From positions 2,429,001 through 2,493,000 of the forward strand of contig NZ_CP086111.1 of assembly GCF_016806835.2 (NCBI RefSeq): DNA of 64,000 nt, in the 5' to 3' direction. This stretch comes from Skermanella rosea (GTDB taxonomy: Bacteria > Pseudomonadota > Alphaproteobacteria > Azospirillales > Azospirillaceae). A program made the translations under genes and the position numbers. The notes below the pieces were generated by a model, which was not told where the DNA came from, searched no databases, and saw only the letters and a program-made list of their open reading frames with translations. This document shows, piece by piece, positions 46,026 through 54,078 of the stretch. Positions within the stretch are counted from its first letter, which is position 1. Each line of letters opens with the position of its first letter.

Positions 46026-46961
46026 TCAGATATCCGATATCCGAATGGGAGTGAGGACAGCGTCCGACAGCAGCGGATCGGCCCGGAAGCCGGCGGCGAG
46101 GAAATCGACCACCGCCCGAACCTTGGGGGACGTGAAGCGCCGGGAGGGCCATACTGCATGGATGGGGAGGCTCTTCGGCGCGAAGTCCGGAAGGGCGATC
46201 TCGACGCGGCCGGTGCCGATCTCGTCGCCGAACAGCCAGACCGGGCATACCGCGATGCCGATGCCGGCAAGCACCGCTTCCCGAACCGCCTCGGAATTGT
46301 TGGCTTTCACATTGCCGCGCACCCGCACCGCCGTTCGGCCCGCCGGGCCGTCGAACAGCCATTCGTCGCCCGTCGCCAGGTAAGTATAGACGATGCAGTT
46401 GTGCCCAATGAGATCCTGGGGTTGGGTCGGCCTGCCCCGGCGCTCGAAATAATCGCGCGAGGCGACCGTGACGCGCCGGGTGACTCCGATCCTCCTCGCG
46501 ATCAGAGTGGGCTCGTCCAGATCGGCGATCCTGATCGCGACGTCGAGCCCGGCTTCCACCAGGTCGGCGGCACCGTCGCCCATCACCAGGTCGATCTCCA
46601 GCGCCGGATGGAGATCCATCAGCGCCGCGAGGCGCGGAACGACGTGCAGGCGGCCGAAAGCGACGGGGGTGCCCAGCCGGACCACGCCGGTGGGCGCCCG
46701 GCGCCGATGGCCGAACGCCTCCTCGAAGGCGGCGGCGTCGTCCAGCAGGTTCCGCGCCTGTTCCAGCGCGAGGCGGCCGTCCTCGGTCAGCGAGAGTTGC
46801 TGGGTCGAGCGCTGGAACAGCCGCGTTCCCAGCCTTTCCTCCAGCGCGGCGACCGACTTGCTGACCGTCGGCTGGGTCAGGCCGAGGTCGCGGGCGGCAG
46901 CCGTGAAGCCGTGCAGCTCGGCGGCGCGGGTGAAGATTCGGAGCAGAGTCAGCAGATCCAT
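46026..46961 (-). CDS. LysR-family transcriptional regulator
   Basis: A 311-residue LysR-type regulator. The winged HTH is at 1-62 (LLRIFTRAAELHGFTAAARDLGLTQPTVSKSVAALEERLGTRLFQRSTQ). The periplasmic-binding-like effector domain is at about 90-295 (GVVRLGTPVAFGRLHVVPRLAALM, then AVREAVLAGIGIAVCPVWLFG). It is divergent from the adjacent SDR gene. A GGAA-N9-TTCC element at 46977-46993 between them resembles a LysR half-site pair. It likely controls the SDR gene. Confidence 0.92.
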   Translation of the reverse strand: MDLLTLLRIFTRAAELHGFTAAARDLGLTQPTVSKSVAALEERLGTRLFQRSTQQLSLTEDGRLALEQARNLLDDAAAFEEAFGHRRRAPTGVVRLGTPVAFGRLHVVPRLAALMDLHPALEIDLVMGDGAADLVEAGLDVAIRIADLDEPTLIARRIGVTRRVTVASRDYFERRGRPTQPQDLIGHNCIVYTYLATGDEWLFDGPAGRTAVRVRGNVKANNSEAVREAVLAGIGIAVCPVWLFGDEIGTGRVEIALPDFAPKSLPIHAVWPSRRFTSPKVRAVVDFLAAGFRADPLLSDAVLTPIRISDI

Positions 46962-47067
46962 GGTTCATGCCGTACAGGAATGAAGCTTGTTCCAATACCA
47001 CATCTTCATTGCCAAGAAGAATGGGAGGATGTTTCAGCCGGAACCTGCTTCGGAAAAGGACATCGTC

Positions 47068-47874
47068 ATGGATCTCGCTGGAAAACGGGTGCTGGTCACG
47101 GGTGGATCGAGCGGCATCGGCCTGACTCTCGCCCGGTCGCTGGGCGCGCGGGGAGCCCGGCTCGTGCTGGCGGGGCGGCGCGAAGCCCCGCTTCGGGAGG
47201 CGGCCCAGTCGCTCCGGGCCGAGGGGGTCGAGGTGGAGACCGTGGCCGGCGACGTGGCCGACCCGGCGGCGCGCGCGGCCTTCCTCGACGCCGCCGTCAG
47301 GGCCTTCGGCGGCCTCGACATCCTGGTCAACAATGCCGGCGTGGTCCGTGCCGGCCGCCTGGAGTCGATGGACGAAACCGAGATCCGCGCCATGGTCGAG
47401 GTCGACCTGCTGGCCCCGATCCTGCTGACGCGCGCGGCGCTGCCCCTGCTTCGTGCGTCGGGCGAGGCGATGATCGTGAACGTCGCGTCGGCGATAGCCC
47501 TGGTCGGCGTCCCGTTCTACGCGGTCTATGCGGGTGCCAAGGCGGGGATCGGCCGCTTCGGGGAAGCCTTGCGCCGGGAACTGGCGGGCGAGGGCATCCA
47601 TGTCCTGACGGCCTATCCCGGCGCGACCGACACGCCGATGATGCGGTCGAACAATGCCGGTCCCGAGCTGGGTTTCAGCAAGGAACCCGTCGAGGCGGTC
47701 GCCGAGGCGATCGTGGCGGGAATGATCGCCGACGCCCTGGAGATCGTGCGCGGCGGTGAGACCCGGGCGCAGATGCTGGAGACCAACCGCACCGATCCCG
47801 CGGCGCTCGACCGGCGGTTCCTCGGCCTCAAGCCCGCCCTGGAGGAGGCGGTGCGCGGCCACAAGGCGCTCTGA
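47068..47874 (+). CDS. Short-chain dehydrogenase/reductase
   Basis: A 268-residue NAD(P)-dependent oxidoreductase. Cofactor motif VLVTGGSSGIG (TGxxxGIG), structural NNAG in ILVNNAGVV, and catalytic Ser and YxxxK in VASAIALVGVPFYAVYAGAKAG. The start is ATG 47068 after AAAAGGA. ATG 47029 lies directly on GGGAGG and is less likely. The C-terminus differs from fatty-acid reductases, so the substrate is unknown. Divergent from the LysR gene, its probable regulator. Confidence 0.9.
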   Translation: MDLAGKRVLVTGGSSGIGLTLARSLGARGARLVLAGRREAPLREAAQSLRAEGVEVETVAGDVADPAARAAFLDAAVRAFGGLDILVNNAGVVRAGRLESMDETEIRAMVEVDLLAPILLTRAALPLLRASGEAMIVNVASAIALVGVPFYAVYAGAKAGIGRFGEALRRELAGEGIHVLTAYPGATDTPMMRSNNAGPELGFSKEPVEAVAEAIVAGMIADALEIVRGGETRAQMLETNRTDPAALDRRFLGLKPALEEAVRGHKAL

Positions 47875-47891
47875 GGCCGCGCCGTCTCGGA

Positions 47892-50459
47892 TCAGTCCAG
47901 CGCCTCCCACGTGAGGGCGCCGCGATAGCGGTGGGAGACCCGGCCCGACTCCGACATGGCGAAGAGGTGGATCCAGGCGTTGTCGACGAGGTTGCGGACC
48001 GTTTCATGCTTCGCGATCACCCCGTCGATCGCCTGGACGGGCGCTTCGATGAAGGCGTTCAGGCGGAGCGGTTCATGGATGAAGCGGGTGCCGTCATGGA
48101 CCGACTGCCAGGGCAGGCCGACCTTCAGGTCGCCCGCATTCCCCTCCAGGACGCCCAGGGTCCCGGTCACGTTGTGGAGCACCTTGTTGCCGCTGCCGAA
48201 GACCCTGTTGTTCACCGTCGAGCCGTAATATTGCAGGTTGATCCAGCTTGCGACCACCAGCGGCGCCGTCATGATCAGGGTGAGCACGGCGAAATCCGCG
48301 TCCTTCCGCCAATCATAATTGTGCAGGAAGGCCCGCCCGCCGAGGTCGATGCCGCAGGTGCGTCCGCGCGGCGCCGCGATGAAGGCGGCGTTGCCGGCAA
48401 GGCCCCATTCCGGACGCACCTGCGCCCAGTCGCGGCTTCGGCCGATCACGGCGGCATGGACACCGGGCGCCCGCGGGGAAAGCCCGAGCAGGGCCGACCG
48501 TTCCAGGCGGGCAAGCTCGGAGGCCCGCGCCAGCCATCCGCGCAGCCGCTCCAGGTCTTCCGCGTGGGATTTCGGAACCTCGTCGGCGTCGTGGATGGTG
48601 ACCTCGTCCGTCGTCGTGTCGTGCAGGCAGCCCAGGAACCAGGTATCCTCCGGCACCGCGATGCCGCGTTCCTTCAGGCCGGCGCGGACACCCGGATCGT
48701 TGAGGATCGCCGCGGCGACGCGGGCGTTCGCCTCGCCGGTGTGGCCGCCGCAGGCGCCGCAGTCCAGCCCGGAGGCATGCGGGTTATTGACGGTCGTGCT
48801 GCCGTGCCCGGTCAGCATGACCAGCCGCGCGAACCCCTCCGTCAGCGACATGGCGCGCAGCACGGCTTCGGCCATGGCGACGCGCTGCCCGTCGGTGAAG
48901 CCGGTCTGTCGCCCCCCGACGGTGCGCGGAGCGAGGCGCGGCCCGATCCGGCCGACGGTGGAGCGGTCCAGGCCGTCGGTGTCGGGATCGCTGACGGTCC
49001 GGGTGAGCCCGGCGCCGTCGCTCAGCATCTTGGCGCCGAACAGCAGGCCCGCCGTCTCCACGTAGGTGAAGGACGACACCGCGGAGGTCTTGAAGGATTT
49101 CCAGGCCTTGGCCGCCCGGCGGCGCAGCAGGCGCAGCCCCAGGATCTCCGTCTCCTCCTCCTCCGAGGCCTGCTCGACCGCCTCGCAGACGACGAAAGCC
49201 GGCTTTAGCAGGACCGGGCATTGGGCGCCGCCGGTGACGCGGCCGATCGGCACGTACTCGATGGGAAAGCCGAAGAAGCCGGCGAAGCCGACGGTTTCGG
49301 CTTCGGGACAGGCGGTTTCCAGCGCGCGCCGGTAGACTTCGGAGCGAACGTCGATGCAGAACGCCGCCTGGAGCCTGCTGCGGCCTTCCGGCGGGCGGGC
49401 CCGGCCGGCCCGAGTGCCGCCCGCCGCGAGCCGGGACAGCAGACGGCGCTGGTAGCCGGATTCGTAGGCATCCTGGAGGATCAGGTCGACGGCGAGGTCG
49501 GGATCGTCGCCGGGCCGCCCGTCCTGCGGCAGGACCGCCGCCTCGTCCATCGCGCGCCGCCAGGCATCGGTGAAGGCCGGATCGGTCCGTTCGAGGAAGA
49601 GCGCGTAGCCCCAGGCGACCCGGATCGCCAGGAGATGGACCAGGGTATCGTCCCGGCGTCCATGGAGTTCGTTGTTCCAGACCAGATAGCGCGCATAGGC
49701 AGCCCAGCCGCCGATGTCGAACAGCGCCCGGTGCAGGTAGTCCGCGACGGCGCGGGCGGGAATCCCGAGATTCCCGACGACGGCGGCGATCGCCTCCACC
49801 GGGTCGTCGGGCAGGCCGGCGACGGCCTTGCGGAACCCCCGGATGCCCATCGCCTCCGGGTTGCGGTCGTGGCGCATGGATGCCCGCCAGGCCGGATAGG
49901 GGCGCAGATGGCGCGACGGCAGCCGCCAGTTCGCCTGTCCCTCGTCGAAATAGGCCGCGCACCATTTGGAGATCTCGTCGATCATGAACGACGTGCGCGA
50001 GGCCTGCCGGTCACCGGCGGCCAGCATGTCGAGGATCTCGGCGACGGTGGCGACGACCGCCCTGGGACGGCTGCCGAGAGGGTCGCGGGCCAGCGCCTGC
50101 TTCAGGGCCGGAAGGTCGGCCGGCCGGCCGGCGCCTTCCGGCATGGCGGCGAGTGCCGCTTCCAGATCCCGGTCGTCCAGCGCGCCGTCCGCCAGCGCCT
50201 GCCGATAGAAGCTCCGGGGCATCAGCATGTCGGTCCGCGCGACCCGCCGCAGGGTGGCGCAGGTGGCCGCGAAGCTCTGGCCGGAGAATCCGAGGAACGG
50301 ATTGACCGCGACGAAGTGCTTGAGCGGCCAGAGCGGCGCTATCCTGCCGCAGGCCGTGGATATCGCCGCCAGCAGGGCAGCCCGGTCGGGGCCCGTGATG
50401 CCGGTCCCGGTGCCGACCTCGGCTTCGATCGCGGGCGTGATGGCCAAGGCGATGCTCAT
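47892..50459 (-). CDS. dabA: DabA, inorganic carbon (CO2/HCO3-) uptake subunit (DUF2309)
   Basis: An 855-residue cytoplasmic/peripheral zinc protein of the UPF0753 family, related in fold to beta-carbonic anhydrase. Zn ligands match known DabA: Cys and Asp in FCIDVRSE (about C368/D370) and His/Cys about 15 residues apart in GHGSTTVNNPHASGLDCGACGG (about H552/C567). The C-terminal ASWINLQYYGSTVNN is also family-typical. DabA with DabB forms an energy-coupled bicarbonate pump first described in Halothiobacillus. The start ATG 50459 overlaps the dabB stop. Confidence 0.93.
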   Translation of the reverse strand: MSIALAITPAIEAEVGTGTGITGPDRAALLAAISTACGRIAPLWPLKHFVAVNPFLGFSGQSFAATCATLRRVARTDMLMPRSFYRQALADGALDDRDLEAALAAMPEGAGRPADLPALKQALARDPLGSRPRAVVATVAEILDMLAAGDRQASRTSFMIDEISKWCAAYFDEGQANWRLPSRHLRPYPAWRASMRHDRNPEAMGIRGFRKAVAGLPDDPVEAIAAVVGNLGIPARAVADYLHRALFDIGGWAAYARYLVWNNELHGRRDDTLVHLLAIRVAWGYALFLERTDPAFTDAWRRAMDEAAVLPQDGRPGDDPDLAVDLILQDAYESGYQRRLLSRLAAGGTRAGRARPPEGRSRLQAAFCIDVRSEVYRRALETACPEAETVGFAGFFGFPIEYVPIGRVTGGAQCPVLLKPAFVVCEAVEQASEEEETEILGLRLLRRRAAKAWKSFKTSAVSSFTYVETAGLLFGAKMLSDGAGLTRTVSDPDTDGLDRSTVGRIGPRLAPRTVGGRQTGFTDGQRVAMAEAVLRAMSLTEGFARLVMLTGHGSTTVNNPHASGLDCGACGGHTGEANARVAAAILNDPGVRAGLKERGIAVPEDTWFLGCLHDTTTDEVTIHDADEVPKSHAEDLERLRGWLARASELARLERSALLGLSPRAPGVHAAVIGRSRDWAQVRPEWGLAGNAAFIAAPRGRTCGIDLGGRAFLHNYDWRKDADFAVLTLIMTAPLVVASWINLQYYGSTVNNRVFGSGNKVLHNVTGTLGVLEGNAGDLKVGLPWQSVHDGTRFIHEPLRLNAFIEAPVQAIDGVIAKHETVRNLVDNAWIHLFAMSESGRVSHRYRGALTWEALD

Positions 50460-52108
50460 CTGTGCGCTCCGTTCATGCAAGTGGCGGCCTGGGACGTGGA
50501 CCGGCCCGGCGGAAGGCCGGGCCAGAAGCGCAGGACCAGCCGGTTGGCGATCGTGTTGACGTAGAAGCCGTTGGCGATGTGGACGTGGAGCGCCTGCCAG
50601 CGCGGTTCCCCGGCGTGGCGGGGCATCAGGTTCTGGAACACCGTCAGCGCGCCGAAACCGAGCACGACCGCCGCGACGATCGCGTAGTCGAGCGGGCTTC
50701 CCGGTCCCTGGACCGCCGGGAGCGACCCGGCGAGCAGGCGCTCGGCACCGAACTGCAGGGCGAAGTAGGCCGTGGCGACCAGCACCGCGAGCGCCGCGGC
50801 CCGGCCGATGACATATCCCGTCGGCCGCTCGTCGATCGCGCCGGCGATCAGGTGGACGAGGCCGAAGAGCATGATCGCGCCGAGGGCGAACACGCCCGGC
50901 TTTTCCGCGAGGCTCGCGCCGGACAGCGTTCCGATCACCAGCACCGCCGCCAGGACCGCGGCGACGGCCATCGTCATCCGCGCGGGGTGCAGCCTGCCGC
51001 CCGGGCTGGGCGACCAGGACGCCCGCGCGATGTCGATCACGCTGCCCGAAGACAGGAAGGCATGGGCCTTGTAGAGCGAGTGGGCGACGATGTGCAGCAG
51101 AGCGGCGGAGTAGGCGCCCAGCCCGCATTGCAGCATCATGAAGCCCATCTGGGCGATGGTGGAGTAGGCCAGCGACACCTTCACCGAGGTCTGCGTCAGC
51201 ATCACCACGGACCCGAACAGGGCGGTCAGCCCGCCGACCACGGCCAGGAGGTGGAGCGAGGGCATCGACAGCGAGATCACGTCCGCGAGGCGCAGCACCA
51301 GGAAACCTCCGGCATTGATGATGCCGGCATGCAGGAGGGCGGATACGGGGGTGGGCGTTTCCATCACCTCCGTCAGCCAGCCGTGGAGCGGGAACTGGGC
51401 CGACTTGAGCAGGGCCGCGACGACCAGCAGGAGGGCGATCCCATGGACCGAGGCGGACTGGACCGGGTCCGTCCCCGAGTCCCGAAGGGCGTCGGCGGCG
51501 GCGAAGATCCCGGCGTAGTCCAGGCTGCCGAAAACCCGGTGGATCAGCACCATCGCGGCGATCAGGCAGGTGTCGCCGATGCGGCTCGCCAGGAACTTCT
51601 TGCGCGCCGCCAGCACGGCGGCGGGCCGTTCGCCGTAGAAGACCAGCAGGCGGTGCAGGCCGACGCTGGTCCCGACCCAGGCGAGGGCGAACTGGAACAG
51701 GTTGCCGGAGACGATCAGCAGCAGGACGGCGGCGAGGGTCACGCCCAGCCATCCCATGAAACGGGCGTGGTTCGGGTCGCCGTCGAGATACCTGGCGCTG
51801 TACCGGATCACGACGGCGCCGACGAAGGCGACGAGGACCAGCATCACCGCGGTCAGGCCGTCCAGGTAGATCCCGAAACCCACGCCCGCGATGCCGACGG
51901 TCCCGGTCCGCAGCGTTCCATGGACGGCCCAGGCCGCCGCGGCCGCCAAGGCGACGGCCAGCGCCGCGAGGCTGGCGGCGAACGCGGGTCCGGCCGCGGA
52001 GCGGCGGGTCCGGTCGGAAGAGGGGGCCGATGACGAAAGGGACGGCATCGCGACCGCGATCAGAAGGAGCGGTCCGGCGGCGCAGAGCCAGAGGAGTGAT
52101 GTGTGCAT
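50456..52108 (-). CDS. dabB: DabB, NuoL-like membrane subunit of the inorganic carbon pump
   Basis: A 550-residue membrane protein with about thirteen helices in the proton-channel fold of NuoL/MrpA. Shared motifs include GWLTEVMETPTPVSALLHAGIINAGGFLVLRL, SVKVSLAYSTIAQMGFMMLQCGLGAYSAALLHIVAHSLYKAHAFLSSG. It is the upstream gene of the dabB-dabA operon (ATGA overlap). It should couple cation or proton flow to DabA for net bicarbonate accumulation. No NADH-dehydrogenase operon surrounds it, which supports DabB over NuoL. Confidence 0.92.
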   Translation of the reverse strand: MHTSLLWLCAAGPLLLIAVAMPSLSSSAPSSDRTRRSAAGPAFAASLAALAVALAAAAAWAVHGTLRTGTVGIAGVGFGIYLDGLTAVMLVLVAFVGAVVIRYSARYLDGDPNHARFMGWLGVTLAAVLLLIVSGNLFQFALAWVGTSVGLHRLLVFYGERPAAVLAARKKFLASRIGDTCLIAAMVLIHRVFGSLDYAGIFAAADALRDSGTDPVQSASVHGIALLLVVAALLKSAQFPLHGWLTEVMETPTPVSALLHAGIINAGGFLVLRLADVISLSMPSLHLLAVVGGLTALFGSVVMLTQTSVKVSLAYSTIAQMGFMMLQCGLGAYSAALLHIVAHSLYKAHAFLSSGSVIDIARASWSPSPGGRLHPARMTMAVAAVLAAVLVIGTLSGASLAEKPGVFALGAIMLFGLVHLIAGAIDERPTGYVIGRAAALAVLVATAYFALQFGAERLLAGSLPAVQGPGSPLDYAIVAAVVLGFGALTVFQNLMPRHAGEPRWQALHVHIANGFYVNTIANRLVLRFWPGLPPGRSTSQAATCMNGAHR

Positions 52109-52175
52109 GGTCGGCTCCGGTGAGAGGCGACCGCTGGATTATCCCGAACCTCGACTTCTATAAAATAGAAAGATT

Positions 52176-52189
52176 GAATGATATCGTTC
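52176..52189. promoter_or_regulatory. Candidate LysR operator between dabB and the LysR gene
   Basis: GAATGATATCGTTC is an imperfect palindrome (GAA-n-GATATC-n-TTC) in the 100-bp AT-rich divergent gap. It lies 20 bp before the LysR start and 68 bp before the dabB start. Such sites fit LysR-type control of both genes. Function is inferred. Confidence 0.5.
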
Positions 52190-52208
52190 GCTTTTATGAA
52201 AGGACGCC

Positions 52209-53114
52209 ATGCCAGCGCTGAATTATCGCCATCTCCGCTATTTCCGGGCGGTCGCCCATGAAGGCAACCTGACGCGAGCGGCGGAGCGGCTGAACCTGTC
52301 CCAATCGGCGCTCTCCGTGCAGCTTCAGAAGCTCGAGCTTCAGCTCGGGCATCCTCTGTTCGAGCGGCAGGGCAAGCGCCTCGTCCTGACCGAAGCCGGG
52401 CGGATCGCGCTGGACTATGCGGATACCGTGTTCCAGGCCGGCGAGGAACTCCTGAGCACCTTGCAGGGGCGCGGCGGGCAGAGCAGGCAGATGCTTCGGG
52501 TCGGCGCCATCACGACACTCTCCCGGAACTTCCAGATCGAGTTCCTGCGTCCGCTGATGGCGCGCCGGGATGTCGGCATGGTGGTCCGCTCCGGGACGAT
52601 GGGCGAGCTGCTGGCCCGGCTGGAAGCCCACGAGCTCGACCTGGTCCTGTCCAACCGTCCGGTGCAGCGCGATGCGCGGACACCCTGGCACAGCCACCTG
52701 CTGGACGTGCAGCCGGTCAGCCTGGTCGGCCGCCCCGGCCCGGAAGCGGCGGGCTTTTGCTTTCCGCGGGACCTGGCGACCAGGCCGGTGCTGCTGCCCA
52801 GCCTGGACAGCGATATCAGGACAGGTTTCGATCGGATCCTGGAGGTCGCGGGCGTGCGGCCGGTCATCCTGGCGGAAGTGGACGACATGGCCATGCTCCG
52901 CCTCATGGCGCGCGAGAGCCCCGGATTGGCGCTGGTCCCGCCCATCGTCGTGCGCGACGAGTTGCAGGCCGGCGTCCTGGTCGAATGGTGCCGGATCCCC
53001 GACGTCAGGGAAACCTTCTACGCCATCGCGCAGAGCCGCCGCTTTCCAAACCCGCTGATCGCCGGCCTGCTGTCGGGGAGGGGCGGCCCCCAGGATGCGG
53101 AGGGCACCCCTTAG
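52209..53114 (+). CDS. LysR-family regulator of the dab operon
   Basis: A 301-residue LysR-type regulator. HTH at 4-60 (YRHLRYFRAVAHEGNLTRAAERLNLSQSALSVQLQKLELQLGHPLFERQGKRL). The effector domain includes LRVGAITTLSRNFQIEFLRPLMARR and GFDRILEVAGVRPVILAEVDDMAMLRLMARESPGLALVPP. The start follows GAAAGGA. It is divergent from dabBA, so it may sense CO2 supply or carbon status. Confidence 0.92.
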   Translation: MPALNYRHLRYFRAVAHEGNLTRAAERLNLSQSALSVQLQKLELQLGHPLFERQGKRLVLTEAGRIALDYADTVFQAGEELLSTLQGRGGQSRQMLRVGAITTLSRNFQIEFLRPLMARRDVGMVVRSGTMGELLARLEAHELDLVLSNRPVQRDARTPWHSHLLDVQPVSLVGRPGPEAAGFCFPRDLATRPVLLPSLDSDIRTGFDRILEVAGVRPVILAEVDDMAMLRLMARESPGLALVPPIVVRDELQAGVLVEWCRIPDVRETFYAIAQSRRFPNPLIAGLLSGRGGPQDAEGTP

Positions 53115-53139
53115 CGGCCGGGGCGCCGGTCGCGGCGGT

Positions 53140-53343
53140 TCAGCGTCGATCCCGCCACGCCTCCTCCTGCTCCCGCTCGAATTCGAAGGTGCCGTAGGCG
53201 GACCGCCGGGACTGGCGCTCGCGCTGCTCCTGCGTCATGCCGGACCTGCTCGCCGACTCGAAATACTCCTCGTCGGACTGCACGCAGCCGGACAGCGGCA
53301 CGGCGAGAAGCGATGCCAGGAATATCAGGGTGATCGTACGCAT
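53140..53343 (-). CDS. Small lipoprotein, unknown
   Basis: A 67-residue protein starting MRTITLIFLASLLAVPLSGC. The lipobox L-S-G-C with a hydrophobic N-terminal signal predicts lipidation at Cys20 and attachment to a periplasm-facing membrane. The mature part is very polar (SDEEYFESASRSGMTQEQRERQSRRSAYG) and could bind other envelope parts. The start is chosen because of the signal peptide. It is convergent with the LysR gene. Family unknown. Confidence 0.72.
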   Translation of the reverse strand: MRTITLIFLASLLAVPLSGCVQSDEEYFESASRSGMTQEQRERQSRRSAYGTFEFEREQEEAWRDRR

Positions 53344-53381
53344 TGCCTGGGAACCCCGTGCTGGATGGATTCTCGCGGGGC

Positions 53382-53594
53382 TCAACAGGTGGACAGGGTC
53401 AAGGTCATGCGGTGATCTTCGCCCGGGGACGGGCCTTCCAGCCACTGCGGCGGGTCCTGGAGCGGCTGCTCGGCCCCGGCGGGGGGCGCCTCCGCCACGC
53501 GATTGTCGTTGGCCTGCCAGTGATAGGCGATATCCATCAGCAGGTCATCCGGGATGTCCTGGTTGAGGATGGTATCAAGATCGTACCGCGCCAT
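53382..53594 (-). CDS. Small hypothetical protein, 70 aa
   Basis: A 70-residue acidic protein beginning MARYDLDTILNQDIPDDLLMDIAYHW. The first 30 residues are helical and the rest is Pro-rich (AEAPPAGAEQPLQDPPQWLEGPSPGEDH). AGGTGGGGAG precedes the ATG. It has no membrane helix and lies between the lipoprotein gene (-) and a divergent 89-aa gene (+). I recognise no family. Confidence 0.5.
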   Translation of the reverse strand: MARYDLDTILNQDIPDDLLMDIAYHWQANDNRVAEAPPAGAEQPLQDPPQWLEGPSPGEDHRMTLTLSTC

Positions 53595-53798
53595 CTCCCC
53601 ACCTGCGTTGCCCAACTTGGTCACAGCTTCAACAATCGGAAACGCATTTTCGCCCTTCCGATCGCGACATTCTGTGATCCATCTCTCACTTCGTCGGCAA
53701 GTGCCCGGGAAAAAGGGATTAGCGGGCACCCCGAAAGCGCAGTGGCAAGGAGGCCGGCGGCCGCTGTATTGACCTTCGGAACCATAGAAACCATCGTC

Positions 53799-54068
53799 AT
53801 GAAGACATTCTTCCCGATCCGGCACATCGACGTCGCTGCAACCGGAAACGTCAATGGATCGGACGCATACTATCGCGTCGCCTTCGGGATGGAACACCGG
53901 GGCGATGGTCACGCCTATGTCTACAAGGTGCTGGTCTGCAACGGCGGAAAGGTCTCCGGCCGACTGAACCCGGCCTTCCTCCATGGCAGCGACGACTTCG
54001 CCAGGGTCGCCCGGGCCATGGCCGACCTGTCCGACCAGATCCGCGCGAGCGGCCTGGCCTCCTCCTGA
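53799..54068 (+). CDS. Hypothetical protein, 89 aa, upstream of hybrid kinase
   Basis: An 89-residue protein (MKTFFPIRHIDVAATGNVNG). It is mixed alpha/beta, with AYYRVAFGMEHRGDGHAYVYKVLVCNGGKVSGRL suggesting a small beta-rich core, and a helical end (DFARVARAMADLSDQIRASG). The stop is 10 bp before the kinase GTG start, so they probably share an mRNA. No family is recognised. Confidence 0.6.
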   Translation: MKTFFPIRHIDVAATGNVNGSDAYYRVAFGMEHRGDGHAYVYKVLVCNGGKVSGRLNPAFLHGSDDFARVARAMADLSDQIRASGLASS

Positions 54069-54078
54069 GCAGGCGCCC

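Noticed and set aside
50460-51752. N-terminal extension of DabA through the dabB gene
   Set aside because: The frame stays open into dabB, but DabB is coded in another frame and DabA starts at 50459, where the DUF2309 homology begins.
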